DNA of 64,000 nt, taken from positions 35,677 through 99,676 of the forward strand of contig CAZBKM010000010.1 in the NCBI GenBank assembly GCA_964492485.1, read 5' to 3'. Shown here in pieces: positions 16,620 to 26,358 of this stretch. The stretch is from UBA5336 sp964492485 (GTDB lineage Bacteria; Pseudomonadota; Alphaproteobacteria; Caulobacterales; Hyphomonadaceae). The position numbers and the translations under genes are program-made. The notes under the pieces are model-generated. The model had not been told where the DNA came from and searched no databases. It saw nothing but the letters and a program-made list of their open reading frames with translations. Every line of letters starts with the position of its first letter. The first letter of the stretch is position 1.

Positions 16620-18068
16620 ATGACCGACCCCTTCGACGACGACAAGCCTCACGAGGAATGCGGGGTCTTCGGGGTCTTCGGCCATCCGGAAGCCGCCCTG
16701 CTGACCGCCCTGGGTCTTCATGCGCTCCAGCACCGCGGCCAGGAGGCATGCGGGATCGCCACCTATGACGGCAAGCTGTTCCACACAGAGCGACACATCG
16801 GACTGGTGGGCGACAATTTCACGGGCGAGGACATGCCCCAGCGCCTGCCAGGCTTTGCCTCCGTCGGGCACAACCGCTACTCCACCTCGGGCAAGACAGC
16901 GGTGCGAAACATACAGCCGATCTTCGCAGATCTGGCCTCCGGCGGCTTTGCAGTGGCCCACAATGGCAACCTGACCAATGCCCGCGCCCTGCGCGCCGAC
17001 CTGGTGGAAAGCGGCGCGATCTTCCAGTCCACCATGGACACGGAAGTCCTGCTCCAGCTCGTGGCACGCAGCCCCAAACCGCGCATGGTCGACCGGGTGG
17101 TCGACGCCATGCAGCATGTGGAAGGCGGCTACGCCCTGGTCGGACTGACCAACAAGGCACTGATCGGCGCGCGCGACCCGATCGGGCTGCGACCGCTGAT
17201 ACTCGGCCAGCTCAATGGGGCGTACATCCTGGCGTCGGAGACCTGCGCGCTGGACATCATCGGCGCGAAAATGGTGCGCGAGATCGAGAATGGCGAAGTC
17301 GTCGTGATCACCGAGGAGGGCGTGGAAAGCCTTCGCCCCTTCACCGCCCGGCCGGCCCGGCCCTGCGTATTCGAGTATATCTACTTCGCCCGCCCCGACA
17401 GCATCGTGCAGGGCCGCAGCGTCTACGAGATCCGGCGCCGCATGGGTCAGCGACTGGCCCGCGAGACCGCCGTGGACGCAGATGTCGTTGTGCCTGTCCC
17501 CGATTCGGGCGTCCCCGCCGCCCTGGGCTTTTCCGAGGAGTCCGGAATTCCCTTCCACCTCGGTATCATCCGCAACCACTATGTCGGCCGCACCTTCATC
17601 GAGCCGACGCAGATGGGGCGCGCGCTCTCGATCCGGAAGAAACACAGTCCGAACGAAGCCGTCCTGCGCGGAAAGCGTGTCATCCTTGTCGACGATTCCA
17701 TCGTCAGGGGAAACACGTCGCGTCAGATCGTTCACATGGTGAAAGAGGCCGGCGCTGCGGAAGTCCACTTCCGCTCGGCGAGCCCGCCCATCGCCTTCCC
17801 CGATTTCTACGGGATCGACATGGCGGCGCGCAGCGAGCTCCTGGCCGCGCGCATGTCGCTGCCCGAGATGACGGACTTCCTGCGCGCCTCGTCCCTCGGC
17901 TTCCTTTCGGTGGACGGTCTGTACGACGCCATCGGCGGGTTCGAACGCGACAGCCATCACCCCCAATTTGCCGATCACTGCTTTACCGGCGACTATCCGA
18001 CCATCCTCGTGGACGAAGCCCAGAACCGCAGTCAGAAGGACCTTCAGCTTTCGCTGCTTGATGAATAA
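16620..18068 (+). CDS. purF: Amidophosphoribosyltransferase
   Basis: A 482-residue PurF catalysing the first committed step of purine synthesis (PRPP plus glutamine to phosphoribosylamine). The N-terminal glutaminase nucleophile is Cys14 in EECGVFGVFG, exposed after removal of a short propeptide. LQHRGQEACGI and GHNRYSTSG follow. The PRPP loop is VILVDDSIVRGNTSRQIV. The ATG at 16620 gives the normal start; the open frame extends into cvpA but is not needed. A hairpin at 18070-18113 begins right after the TAA. Confidence 0.97.
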   Translation: MTDPFDDDKPHEECGVFGVFGHPEAALLTALGLHALQHRGQEACGIATYDGKLFHTERHIGLVGDNFTGEDMPQRLPGFASVGHNRYSTSGKTAVRNIQPIFADLASGGFAVAHNGNLTNARALRADLVESGAIFQSTMDTEVLLQLVARSPKPRMVDRVVDAMQHVEGGYALVGLTNKALIGARDPIGLRPLILGQLNGAYILASETCALDIIGAKMVREIENGEVVVITEEGVESLRPFTARPARPCVFEYIYFARPDSIVQGRSVYEIRRRMGQRLARETAVDADVVVPVPDSGVPAALGFSEESGIPFHLGIIRNHYVGRTFIEPTQMGRALSIRKKHSPNEAVLRGKRVILVDDSIVRGNTSRQIVHMVKEAGAAEVHFRSASPPIAFPDFYGIDMAARSELLAARMSLPEMTDFLRASSLGFLSVDGLYDAIGGFERDSHHPQFADHCFTGDYPTILVDEAQNRSQKDLQLSLLDE

Positions 18069-18069
18069 A

Positions 18070-18113
18070 GCGCTTCCAGACGAAGTGGAGTCCGGTTCGT
18101 CCTCCGGAAGCGC
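18070..18113. repeat. A-type hairpin repeat after purF
   Basis: GCGCTTCC and GGAAGCGC form an 8-bp outer stem; ACGAA/TTCGT form an inner stem around a GTGGAGTCCGG-type centre. It is a variant of the A repeat and starts 2 bp after the purF stop, so it may end or stabilise the transcript. A second imperfect copy lies at about 18130-18164. Confidence 0.7.
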
Positions 18114-18244
18114 ACAATGACAGACACGCGTCCAGCCGAAGGCGGGACCGGTTCGCCGGTCGGACAGGTGTTAGAACAAGACCTCAATGTGGCCCGTCGC
18201 GAGCTTGCGTGACCGCGCCGCACCTGGTCGGCTGAGGAGGTTCC

Positions 18245-18955
18245 ATGACCGAACAGAGACTGACCCTCGTCACCGGGGCATCCCGCGGCATCGGACGCGC
18301 CGCAGCGCTTGCCCTGGCAAGCGAAGGCCACCACGTGATTGCGCTTGCGCGGTCGAAAAAGGCCCTGGAAGCGCTGGATGACGAGATCCGGTCGACCGGC
18401 AGCGAGGCGACGCTTGTCCCCTTCGACCTCAAGGATTTCAAGGGAATCGACGCCCTCGGTGCACAGATCCATGCGCGCTTCGGCCGCCTGGATGGCCTTT
18501 TGGCCAATGCTGGCATTCTGGGCACGCTGGGGCCTCTGCAATCGGTCGGACCTCGCAGCTTTCAGGAGACGATCGACGTGAATCTCATGGCGAACTGGCG
18601 CCTGATCCGGTCGCTTGACCCCCTGCTCCGCATGTCCTCAGCTCCGCGGGCGGTGTTCATCACCTCCGGGGTCGTCGTGCGTCCGCGCGCCTTCTGGGGG
18701 CCCTATCAGGCGTCGAAGGCCGGGCTGGAAGCCCTTGTCCAGGCCTGGGCCGACGAGAACGAGACCAGCGCCCTGAGAATCAACCTGTTCGATCCGGGCG
18801 CCACGCGCACAGGCATGCGCGCGGAGGCCATGCCCGGCGAGGATCCCCTCTCCCTGCCTGCGCCAGACGAGGTCGCCCGCCAGATCGTGCCGCTGCTATC
18901 GGCTGCAGAAACCCGCACCAAGCAGCGCCTGAGTTTCCGGCGCACCGGTCTGTGA
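18245..18955 (+). CDS. SDR family oxidoreductase
   Basis: A 236-residue classical short-chain dehydrogenase/reductase, a cytosolic NAD(P)-dependent enzyme of unknown substrate. The cofactor motif is TGASRGIG (residues 12-19), followed by LLANAGILG, a catalytic Ser in VFITSGVVV, and the YxxxK motif as YQASK. The C-terminal region is short, which fits the YciK-like SDRs. It stands alone after purF and converges on the lytic transglycosylase gene 30 bp away. A GAGGAG-type ribosome site precedes the ATG. Confidence 0.88.
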   Translation: MTEQRLTLVTGASRGIGRAAALALASEGHHVIALARSKKALEALDDEIRSTGSEATLVPFDLKDFKGIDALGAQIHARFGRLDGLLANAGILGTLGPLQSVGPRSFQETIDVNLMANWRLIRSLDPLLRMSSAPRAVFITSGVVVRPRAFWGPYQASKAGLEALVQAWADENETSALRINLFDPGATRTGMRAEAMPGEDPLSLPAPDEVARQIVPLLSAAETRTKQRLSFRRTGL

Positions 18956-18985
18956 CCTGCACCGAGGGCGTTCAGGGGTGCCGCT

Positions 18986-21007
18986 TCAGCGTAGCTGCCC
19001 GCGTTCCAGATCCTCGTTGAGCTGGATGTCCACCGGTTCTCCGGACAGGCGGTGGCGGTAAACCTGGGTGTTTTCCAGAACGCGCTGGACGTAGTTCCGG
19101 GTCTCGGCAAAGGGGATCATCTCGATCCAGTCGACGGTGTCGACCTCGCCCCGCCGCGGATCGCCGAAGGTGCGGATCCAGGCGCGCGGCCGGCTGGAGC
19201 CGGCATTGTAGGCCGCCGCCGTCATGACATAGCTGCCATTGAACCGGTCCAGCAAGGTGTCGAGATGTGCGCCGCCGATGGTCATGTTGTAGCCTGGATC
19301 GTCGGTGAGCCACGATGTGCGGAACGGCAGCCCCCGGCGCTGTGCCTCGTAGCGGGCCGTGCGCGGAAGAAACTGCATGAGGCCGCGCGCATCGGCATGG
19401 GAAATTGCACGGGGGTTCATCTCGCTCTCCTGGCGCGACAGGGCCAGCATCAGAGAGCGCTCCACCTGCGGTTCGCGCAGAAGCGGATAGGACACGACGG
19501 GATAGGCGGCTTCCGGCGCCACGATACCGCGCGAGAGCCCCTCCTTGGCGCCGCGCACGCCCACATCCTCGACTTTGTACTCGCGTGCCAGCTCCTGCAG
19601 CAGCAGATAGTCGGCCTCAGTCTCCAGCCGGTCATCCAGGTGGAAGGCAAACTTCCGGAACAGACCCGTCTCACCCTGTTCGGCCAGCAGACGCAGCACC
19701 TTCACCATTGGGCGGGCCTCGAACCTTGCGCGGTCCGCCTCCGTGGGTTCGGGCGAGGCGGCAAAGGCAAGGGTCCGGTCGCCGATGCGTTCGGCCGCCA
19801 GCTGGCCATAGAAAGTGTACTTGAACCGGGCGGCACCGGCGAAGGCCTCTTCCGCCGGAGCGCCGTCGCCCATGGCATCATGGGCCCGCCCGCGCCAGTA
19901 CTGGGCGCGTGACGTGCTGATCGGCGTCGACACCCCCTCATCGAGCCGGCGGAAGTGCGCCACCGCCCGGCTGGGGTCATCCTTCATCCTGAGGGCGATC
20001 CAGCCTGACAGCCACTCCGCCTGGGCGAAATCCACGCCTGAGGACAGACCATGCGCCTCGGCCAGGCTGTAGGCCGTCGCGTAGGATTTCGACTCGAGCG
20101 CATCGCGCAGGGCGATGTGGCGCTCGTCCCAAAGGCGGCCACGCCCGCTCTCGGGCACATCGGCACCGTCGATCCCGGTCAGGAGCGGTGTGGCGCTGTC
20201 CTGGCGGCCGCGCTTTCGGCGCCACTGGGCCCGGTCGAACAGGAGGCCCGGATGGGCCTGCAACGCCTCTGGCACGGCCGCGATGCGGGCGTCGACACCG
20301 CGATAACCGGCTGCGAGCGCGATCCGCGCCTCGACCAGGCGCTGCCAGTCGGCGGTGAGACGCGGCTTCAGCCGATCCGCCGCCGAGCGCTGCCCGGTCC
20401 ATAACAGAAAGTCGGCGCGGGCACGATGGTCGTCCTGACTGAGCCACGCGCCGTACTTGCCCAGCACCTTGCGTTCGGTCTCGAGATCCAGCGTCATGCC
20501 GCGCCAGGCCGTGCGCAGCGCCGCCCTGGCGCCGGCATCGTCGCCGAGGGCCCGGCGTGCGTCGGCCAGCGCCACATGGCCCTCGCCCGACACTGGCCCG
20601 CCATCGGCCGTGAGCCATTCGGCACGCGCCTGTGCGCTCTGCCCCGAAGAACCGATAAGCGCTTCCGCCCGGGCCCGCATCCGATAGGCATCGGGCCAGC
20701 CCTCCAGGCGTTCGATGGCCTCGGCCATATCCTCGAAATAGAGGCCGGGTGCTCCGACATGGGCCCGCCGCCACAGGATCAGATCCTGCACCACGGGACT
20801 GCCCGCGCGGGCCTGGTAGCGCGCAACCCGCGACCAGTCCCCGGCATCGGCGGCCTCGAGGGCGGCGTGGAGCAGCCCTGCATCCTGGGTCGAGACAACC
20901 TTGGAGGCAAAGGGTCTGTCAGGTTTCAGGCTGGGGGCGGGCGGCGTGCTCGCCACCGCCTCGGCGGACAGGAACAGGACACCGGCAAAGGCGAGCAGTC
21001 TCAACAT
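18986..21007 (-). CDS. slt: Soluble lytic murein transglycosylase
   Basis: A 673-residue periplasmic Slt70-type lytic transglycosylase that cleaves peptidoglycan glycan strands to 1,6-anhydro products. It has a signal peptide (about 1-19, ending AVAS), a long alpha-helical superhelical region (residues ~40-480), and a C-terminal lysozyme-like catalytic domain. Glu527 in ALSRQESEMNP is the catalytic acid, followed by DARGLMQFLPRTA and YNAGSSR. Length matches the family. It is divergent from dapA with 100 bp between the two starts. Confidence 0.94.
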   Translation of the reverse strand: MLRLLAFAGVLFLSAEAVASTPPAPSLKPDRPFASKVVSTQDAGLLHAALEAADAGDWSRVARYQARAGSPVVQDLILWRRAHVGAPGLYFEDMAEAIERLEGWPDAYRMRARAEALIGSSGQSAQARAEWLTADGGPVSGEGHVALADARRALGDDAGARAALRTAWRGMTLDLETERKVLGKYGAWLSQDDHRARADFLLWTGQRSAADRLKPRLTADWQRLVEARIALAAGYRGVDARIAAVPEALQAHPGLLFDRAQWRRKRGRQDSATPLLTGIDGADVPESGRGRLWDERHIALRDALESKSYATAYSLAEAHGLSSGVDFAQAEWLSGWIALRMKDDPSRAVAHFRRLDEGVSTPISTSRAQYWRGRAHDAMGDGAPAEEAFAGAARFKYTFYGQLAAERIGDRTLAFAASPEPTEADRARFEARPMVKVLRLLAEQGETGLFRKFAFHLDDRLETEADYLLLQELAREYKVEDVGVRGAKEGLSRGIVAPEAAYPVVSYPLLREPQVERSLMLALSRQESEMNPRAISHADARGLMQFLPRTARYEAQRRGLPFRTSWLTDDPGYNMTIGGAHLDTLLDRFNGSYVMTAAAYNAGSSRPRAWIRTFGDPRRGEVDTVDWIEMIPFAETRNYVQRVLENTQVYRHRLSGEPVDIQLNEDLERGQLR

Positions 21008-21107
21008 GTTGGAGCGGATCCGAATTTGGTCACCATGGATGCGTGCAATTGACCGACGGCTCGGTTAGTCCTGTCCCGATCAACTCCAGAATCACGGCGA
21101 TTATAAG

Positions 21108-21986
21108 ATGTTCGAAGGCTCGATCCCAGCACTTGTCACCCCTTTCCGCAGTGGAGAGGTGGATCGCAAGGCCTATGCCGATCTGATCGAACGCCAGATT
21201 GCGGCAGGCACCCATGCGGTGGTTCCGGTCGGCACAACCGGAGAGACCTCCACCCTCACCCATGCCGAGCATCGCGACGTGGTGAAGCTCTGCGTCGACG
21301 TGGTCGCCGGGCGCGTGCCCGTCATCGCGGGGGCCGGGTCGAACTCAACGGCCGAATCGATCTCGCTGGTCGCCCATGCGAAATCCGTGGGCGCGGACGC
21401 TGCCCTGGTCGTGTGTCCGTACTACAACCGACCCGATCAGAGGGGGCTGGAAGCGCATTTCCGGGCGATCAACGACGCCGTGGCACTGCCCATCCTCATC
21501 TACAACGTGCCCAGCCGGACCCGGTCCGACATCTCGCCGAAGACCGTGGGCCGCCTCGCGGCGCTTCCGAACATTGTCGGCATCAAGGATGCGACCGCAG
21601 AGCTTGAACGCGTCACCAAGCACGCCAATCTCACGCGCGCAGAGCAGTTCGTACAGCTTTCGGGCGACGATCCGACGGCACTCGGCTTCTGCGCCATGGG
21701 CGGACGGGGCGTGATTTCCGTTACCGCCAATGTGGCGCCGGCCGCCATGGCGCGGATGGTCGAAGCCGTGAATGCCGGACGTCTGGAAGAGGCACGTGCG
21801 ATCGAGGCGACACTGATCGACCTGCACAAGGCGTTGTTCGTCAGTCCCAGTCCTGGACCGGCGAAATACGCCCTCTCTGTGCTCGGCCTGTGCGAGCCGG
21901 ATGTGCGGCTGCCGCTTCTGTCTCCGGAACCCGGCGACCGTGAAACGATCGAGGCCGCGATGCAGACGGCCGGACTGCTGGACTAG
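21108..21986 (+). CDS. dapA: 4-hydroxy-tetrahydrodipicolinate synthase
   Basis: A 292-residue DapA, condensing pyruvate and aspartate semialdehyde for lysine and meso-diaminopimelate. Key features are the VPVGTTGETSTL loop with the catalytic Thr, the catalytic Tyr in LIYNVPSRT, and the Schiff-base Lys in NIVGIKDAT (about residue 162). The protein begins MFEGSIPALVTPF, as usual. It is followed after 6 bp by smpB, a frequent alphaproteobacterial pairing. Confidence 0.97.
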   Translation: MFEGSIPALVTPFRSGEVDRKAYADLIERQIAAGTHAVVPVGTTGETSTLTHAEHRDVVKLCVDVVAGRVPVIAGAGSNSTAESISLVAHAKSVGADAALVVCPYYNRPDQRGLEAHFRAINDAVALPILIYNVPSRTRSDISPKTVGRLAALPNIVGIKDATAELERVTKHANLTRAEQFVQLSGDDPTALGFCAMGGRGVISVTANVAPAAMARMVEAVNAGRLEEARAIEATLIDLHKALFVSPSPGPAKYALSVLGLCEPDVRLPLLSPEPGDRETIEAAMQTAGLLD

Positions 21987-21992
21987 GATGCG

Positions 21993-22475
21993 ATGGCCAA
22001 GGGCAAGCAGAGCAGCGGACGCAGCGACGGGCTGGTGGCCGAGAACCGGCGGGCCCGACGCGACTACAGCGTCGAGGACACGCTTGAAGCCGGCCTGGTC
22101 CTGGTCGGTTCGGAGGTGAAGTCGCTGCGCGAGGGCAAGGCGAACATCGCGGAAAGCTACGCCACCGTGGAGAATGGCGAGCTGTGGCTGATCAATGCCG
22201 ACATCCCGATGTACGGGCCCGCCAACCGGTTCAACCACGAACCCCGCCGCAAACGGAAACTACTCGTCTCCAAGCGCGAGCTTGCGCGCCTCGGCCAGGC
22301 AGTGGAGCGCAAGGGTCGCACGATCGTGCCTCTGAAGCTCTATTTCAACGCCCGCGGCATCGCGAAACTGCTGATCGGCATCGCGACGGGCCGACGCGCG
22401 CCCGACAAGCGCGATGTGGAAAAGACCCGCGACTGGGAGCGCCAGAAGGCGCGTCTGCTGCGCACAGAAAGCTGA
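21993..22475 (+). CDS. smpB: SsrA-binding protein SmpB
   Basis: A 160-residue SmpB, the protein partner of tmRNA in ribosome rescue. Characteristic stretches are ENRRARRDYSVEDTLEAGLVL, GSEVKSLREGKANI and KRKLLVSKRE, plus the basic C-terminal tail (KRDVEKTRDWERQKARLL). It is probably co-transcribed with dapA. No tmRNA gene (ssrA) is in this window. Confidence 0.97.
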   Translation: MAKGKQSSGRSDGLVAENRRARRDYSVEDTLEAGLVLVGSEVKSLREGKANIAESYATVENGELWLINADIPMYGPANRFNHEPRRKRKLLVSKRELARLGQAVERKGRTIVPLKLYFNARGIAKLLIGIATGRRAPDKRDVEKTRDWERQKARLLRTES

Positions 22476-22522
22476 TCACAGCGGTCCGGCTCGCGGCGCC
22501 GCCTGGCCACCCGCGCGCCCGC

Positions 22523-25366
22523 TCAGAAACTGTCCACCGCACTGGCCCGCCGCAGTTCCCGTGCCGGCGTGTGTGGTGCGACCGGCTCGTCCCTGCCGAG
22601 CAGGGCCAGAAGGTCGCGGCGCAGGCGGGCCTTTCGGGACGCATCCGAGAGCTTTCGCCCCGTCGGCGTCTGCACATAGAACGCGTCGAAGACGCGCTCG
22701 CCATAGCTGCCGACATGAGCGGAATGAATCGACAGCTCATGGGCGGCGAAGACCCGAGCCACGTCGTAGAGCAGGCCCTGGCGGTCGCGCCCCGTCACCT
22801 CGATCACGGTGAACTGCGTGGAGACATCGTTGCGGATCTGGACCACAGGTTCGACGATGAAGGCCGCCTCGCGCCGCTCCCGCCGTGTCTTGATCCGCCG
22901 GTCATCGGCGCCGTCCTGAACGGCGGCCGCGACGTCGCGCTCCAGCCGCGCGAGCCGGTCGCCGGCCCCCTCGGCAAAGAGGCCGCCACGTGGGCTTTGC
23001 AGGACGAACACGTCGACGAACTCGCCATCGCCGCTGGTGAACACCTGGGCGGACACGATCGAGGCACCAGCCGCCGCGATCGCCCCCACCATGTCGGCGA
23101 ACAGACCGATCCGGTCGCGACCCGAGACGAAGAGAACCACGCCACCCCGGTCGGTCCTGACCTGTGTCGCGACGACCACATCCTGATCCTGCCCTGTCTC
23201 CAGGTGGCTCGCATGCCAGGCCAGATCATCGACGTCGAACCCCGTCCAGTAGGCGGTCTCCATCTTCACCATGCGCGCCGGCACCTGCCCCAGCCGGTCG
23301 AGCAGCGCCTCGCGCCGTGTCTCGGCCCGCTCCTCGAGCACGGCCCGCACGGCGCCCTCGTCGCTGCGATCCCCGCGCAGAGCCGCAACGGTGTTGTGAT
23401 AGAGATCCGCCAGCAACTGTCCCTTCCACGCATTCCAGACACCGGGCCCGACGGCATTGATGTCGGCCACCGTCAGTATGTAGAGCAGCCGAAGCCGTTC
23501 CAGGTCGCCCACCAGAGCGGCAAAGCGCGACACCGTTCGCGGATCGGAGACGTCCCGCTTCTGCGCGGTATCGCTCATGTCGAGATGATGGCGCACGAGC
23601 CACGCAACCAGTTCCGTTTCGGCCATGTCCAGACCCAGCCGCCGGCATGCCCGCCGGGCGGTCTTCTCACCCTCGACCTGCTGGTCGCCCCGCCCCTTTC
23701 CGGTGTCATGAAGCAGCATGGCCAGATAGAGCGCACGGCGGGAAACGATCTGCTCGAAGAGCTGAGTGGGCAGGGTCGCGGATTCAAACCGGCCATGCTC
23801 GATGTCCGAAATGGTCTCCACGGCCCGCAGCGTGTGCTCATCCACCGTGAAGTGGTGATACATGTTGAACTGGGTCTGAGCGACGATCCCTCCGAATTCC
23901 GGCACCATGCGGCCCAGGACGCCCGCCTCGTTCATGCGTTTCAGTGTCGCCCCCGGCCGCTCGCCCGCCAGGAGGGCATCCAGGAAGGCTTCGCGCGCTG
24001 CCCCAGTCTTGCGCAGATCTGGTGACAGGGCATTGAGGTGGCGGGAAATGGCCCACAGGGCGTCGGGGTGAATGTCCTGCGCCTCCCGTTCGGCAACCAC
24101 GAACAGGCGGATCATCTGGACGGGATCCCGTGCGAAGATGTCCTCCGACTCGATGGAGATCCGGCCTCCGTCCGACACGAAGCCCGGCGCGACCGGCTTT
24201 GGTGCCGCCTTGGGCACCAGCCGGCGCAGACCCTCCGGCCGTTTCTTGTGCTCGGCCTCCAGCTTCGCCGCCAGCACGCGGGTGAGGTTGCCCACATCCT
24301 TTGCGACCAGGAAATAGCGCTTCATGAAGCGCTCGACCCCCAGACGCTCGCCCCGGTCGGTGTAGCCCATCCGCGCGGCGATTTCAGGCTGAAGGTCGAA
24401 ACTCAGCCGCTCCTCCGCGCGCCCTGTCAGGTAGTGAAGATGGCAGCGAACCGTCCAGAAGAAGCGGGCGGCCCGGATGTAGCGGCGATAATCCTCACGC
24501 GTGAATGCGCTGGTGCGCATCACGTCCTCGAGGCTCTCGCCGCCATTCATGTGCTTGATGATCCAGTAGAGGGTCTGCAGGTCGCGCAGCCCGCCCTTGC
24601 CTTCCTTCACATTCGGCTCGACCACATAGCGCGAATCGCCCTGGCGGGCGTGGCGCGCATCGCGTTCGGCGAGCTTGTCGGCAATGAATGCAGCGTCCTG
24701 CCCCCGCACGCAGCGCTCGTGAAAGACGGCGCGGGTCTCATCGAAGAGCGCTTCGTCGCCGGCAATGAAGCGCATGTCGAGAAGTGACGTCTTGATGGTC
24801 ACGTCCGTCGCCGCAAGGCGTTCACACTCGCGCGGCGTCCGGAAGGCATGTCCGACCTTCAGCCCCATGTCCCACAGGGCGTAGAGCATGTACTCCACGA
24901 CGCTTTCGGCGTGGGCGCTCTTCTTGTAGCTGTGCAGGATCAGCAGATCGATGTCCGAGGACGGCGCCAGAACGCCACGGCCATACCCGCCACTGGCGCA
25001 GATCGCCAGACGCTCGGCCTCCGTCGGGTTACGTGCCCGGAACACATGTGTCGTGACAAAATCGTAGAGCGCGCCAATGACCTCGTCCTGGACCGCAGAC
25101 AGGAGACGGGCCGTATCGAGACCGTCGGCCCCCTGCTGCAGCCGCTCCTGGGCGATGAGCCGTCCCCGGAACAGGGCGCCATGCAGAAGGTCGACAACGC
25201 GGCGACGGGCTTCGGGCGCATTGCCGATGCAGTCGAGTGCGGCCGCCGTCAGCTTCACCCGGAGCGCCCTTCCGTCGATGATGTTGTCCAGGCGCCAAGG
25301 CCCCGGCTTTCGCCGGCGTGGCGCCGACACGGGCAGGGGCGGCGCGGGATCGGAAGCGACACTCAT
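22523..25366 (-). CDS. glnD: [Protein-PII] uridylyltransferase / UMP-removing enzyme
   Basis: A 947-residue GlnD, the glutamine sensor that adds and removes UMP on PII proteins to control nitrogen metabolism. The nucleotidyltransferase motif SGGYGRGVLAPSSDIDLL lies near residues 125-142. A middle GlnE-like region follows, then an HD domain (FTVDEHTLRAVE, LLHDTGKGRGDQ), and two C-terminal ACT domains (RDRIGLFADMVGAIA; GRDRQGLLYDVARVFA). The ATG at 25366 directly follows a GTG that would add one residue. It stands as its own unit, with its start 59 bp from the end of recR. Confidence 0.95.
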   Translation of the reverse strand: MSVASDPAPPLPVSAPRRRKPGPWRLDNIIDGRALRVKLTAAALDCIGNAPEARRRVVDLLHGALFRGRLIAQERLQQGADGLDTARLLSAVQDEVIGALYDFVTTHVFRARNPTEAERLAICASGGYGRGVLAPSSDIDLLILHSYKKSAHAESVVEYMLYALWDMGLKVGHAFRTPRECERLAATDVTIKTSLLDMRFIAGDEALFDETRAVFHERCVRGQDAAFIADKLAERDARHARQGDSRYVVEPNVKEGKGGLRDLQTLYWIIKHMNGGESLEDVMRTSAFTREDYRRYIRAARFFWTVRCHLHYLTGRAEERLSFDLQPEIAARMGYTDRGERLGVERFMKRYFLVAKDVGNLTRVLAAKLEAEHKKRPEGLRRLVPKAAPKPVAPGFVSDGGRISIESEDIFARDPVQMIRLFVVAEREAQDIHPDALWAISRHLNALSPDLRKTGAAREAFLDALLAGERPGATLKRMNEAGVLGRMVPEFGGIVAQTQFNMYHHFTVDEHTLRAVETISDIEHGRFESATLPTQLFEQIVSRRALYLAMLLHDTGKGRGDQQVEGEKTARRACRRLGLDMAETELVAWLVRHHLDMSDTAQKRDVSDPRTVSRFAALVGDLERLRLLYILTVADINAVGPGVWNAWKGQLLADLYHNTVAALRGDRSDEGAVRAVLEERAETRREALLDRLGQVPARMVKMETAYWTGFDVDDLAWHASHLETGQDQDVVVATQVRTDRGGVVLFVSGRDRIGLFADMVGAIAAAGASIVSAQVFTSGDGEFVDVFVLQSPRGGLFAEGAGDRLARLERDVAAAVQDGADDRRIKTRRERREAAFIVEPVVQIRNDVSTQFTVIEVTGRDRQGLLYDVARVFAAHELSIHSAHVGSYGERVFDAFYVQTPTGRKLSDASRKARLRRDLLALLGRDEPVAPHTPARELRRASAVDSF

Positions 25367-25425
25367 CACAATAGTCCTAGTTCAGCTCGCACCGGTCGTC
25401 GACGGGACACGAAATCCACCGACCG

Positions 25426-26025
25426 TCACCGGCGCGCCCGCAGCGCCGTGGCCAGCGTGCCATCGTCGAGATGATCGAGTTCCCCGCCCACGGGCACCCC
25501 ATGGGCCAACCGCGTCACGCGGACGCCGAGCGGTTCAAGCTGATCGGCGACGTAATGGGCCGTGGTCTGGCCATCCACCGTCGCATTCAGGGCCAGGATC
25601 ACTTCCATGATGGCACCGCCCTTCACGCGGTCGACAAGCTGGCCGATGCGCAGATCTTCCGGGCCGACACCGTCCAGCGCGGAGAGAACGCCGCCAAGCA
25701 CGTGGTAGCGTCCGCGGAACGCGCCACCACGTTCGAGCGCCCAGAGATCCGGCACGTCCTCGACCACACAGAGCACGCTCTCGTCGCGTCCGCTGGCGCG
25801 GCAGACGGCGCAGGGATTCAGCGTGTCATAGTTTCCGCACGTCTCGCAGGCCGCAATCTTTCCCGCCGCCTCCGCCAGCGCCTCGGCCAGGGGCTCAAGC
25901 AGGGTCTCGCGCCGTTTCAGCAGGTGCAGGACAACCCGGCGCGCCGACCGCGGACCCAGGCCCGGCAACTTGCCGACCAGTTCGATCATGCGCAGGATTT
26001 CCGGGCCGGCGGTACGCTCGCCCAT
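25426..26025 (-). CDS. recR: Recombination protein RecR
   Basis: A 199-residue RecR of the RecFOR pathway, loading RecA at gaps. It shows the helix-hairpin-helix LVGKLPGLGPRSARR, the four-Cys zinc finger (CETC...CAVC, residues ~56-73), and the Toprim domain (VLCVVEDVPDLWALE, EVILALNATVDGQTTA). It is the last gene of dnaX-ybaB-recR and begins 3 bp after ybaB ends. recO is not in the window. Confidence 0.96.
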   Translation of the reverse strand: MGERTAGPEILRMIELVGKLPGLGPRSARRVVLHLLKRRETLLEPLAEALAEAAGKIAACETCGNYDTLNPCAVCRASGRDESVLCVVEDVPDLWALERGGAFRGRYHVLGGVLSALDGVGPEDLRIGQLVDRVKGGAIMEVILALNATVDGQTTAHYVADQLEPLGVRVTRLAHGVPVGGELDHLDDGTLATALRARR

Positions 26026-26028
26026 GGC

Positions 26029-26355
26029 CTAGAAGGGCAGCTTGAAGCCCGGCAGCATGCCGCCGCCGAGCTCCTTCGTGGCTTCGCGCATGGCGGCCTC
26101 GGTCTCCTGCTCCAACCGCTTGCGCGCATCGGCATGGGCCGCCTTGACCAGGTCCTCGAGGATTTCCGCCTCGTCCGACAGAAGCGACGGATCGATTTTC
26201 AGGTCCACCATATCCCCCTTGCCACGGAGGGTGACGCGCACCAGCCCGGCGCCGGACAGCCCTTCGGCTTCGATCGCCTCGACCTTCTCCTGGGCCTCCG
26301 CGATTTTCTTCTGCATGTCCTGCGCCTGACGCAGGATTTCGGAAAAGTCCTTCAT
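26029..26355 (-). CDS. YbaB/EbfC family nucleoid-associated protein
   Basis: A 108-residue small DNA-binding protein of the YbaB/EbfC family. The N-terminal coiled helix (residues 1-30, ILRQAQDMQKKIAEAQEKVE) is followed by a beta-sheet core (VRVTLRGKGDMVDLKIDPSLL) and an amphipathic helix. The conserved place between dnaX and recR supports the identity. Family members bind DNA as dimers; the precise role is unclear. Confidence 0.94.
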   Translation of the reverse strand: MKDFSEILRQAQDMQKKIAEAQEKVEAIEAEGLSGAGLVRVTLRGKGDMVDLKIDPSLLSDEAEILEDLVKAAHADARKRLEQETEAAMREATKELGGGMLPGFKLPF

Positions 26356-26358
26356 GAG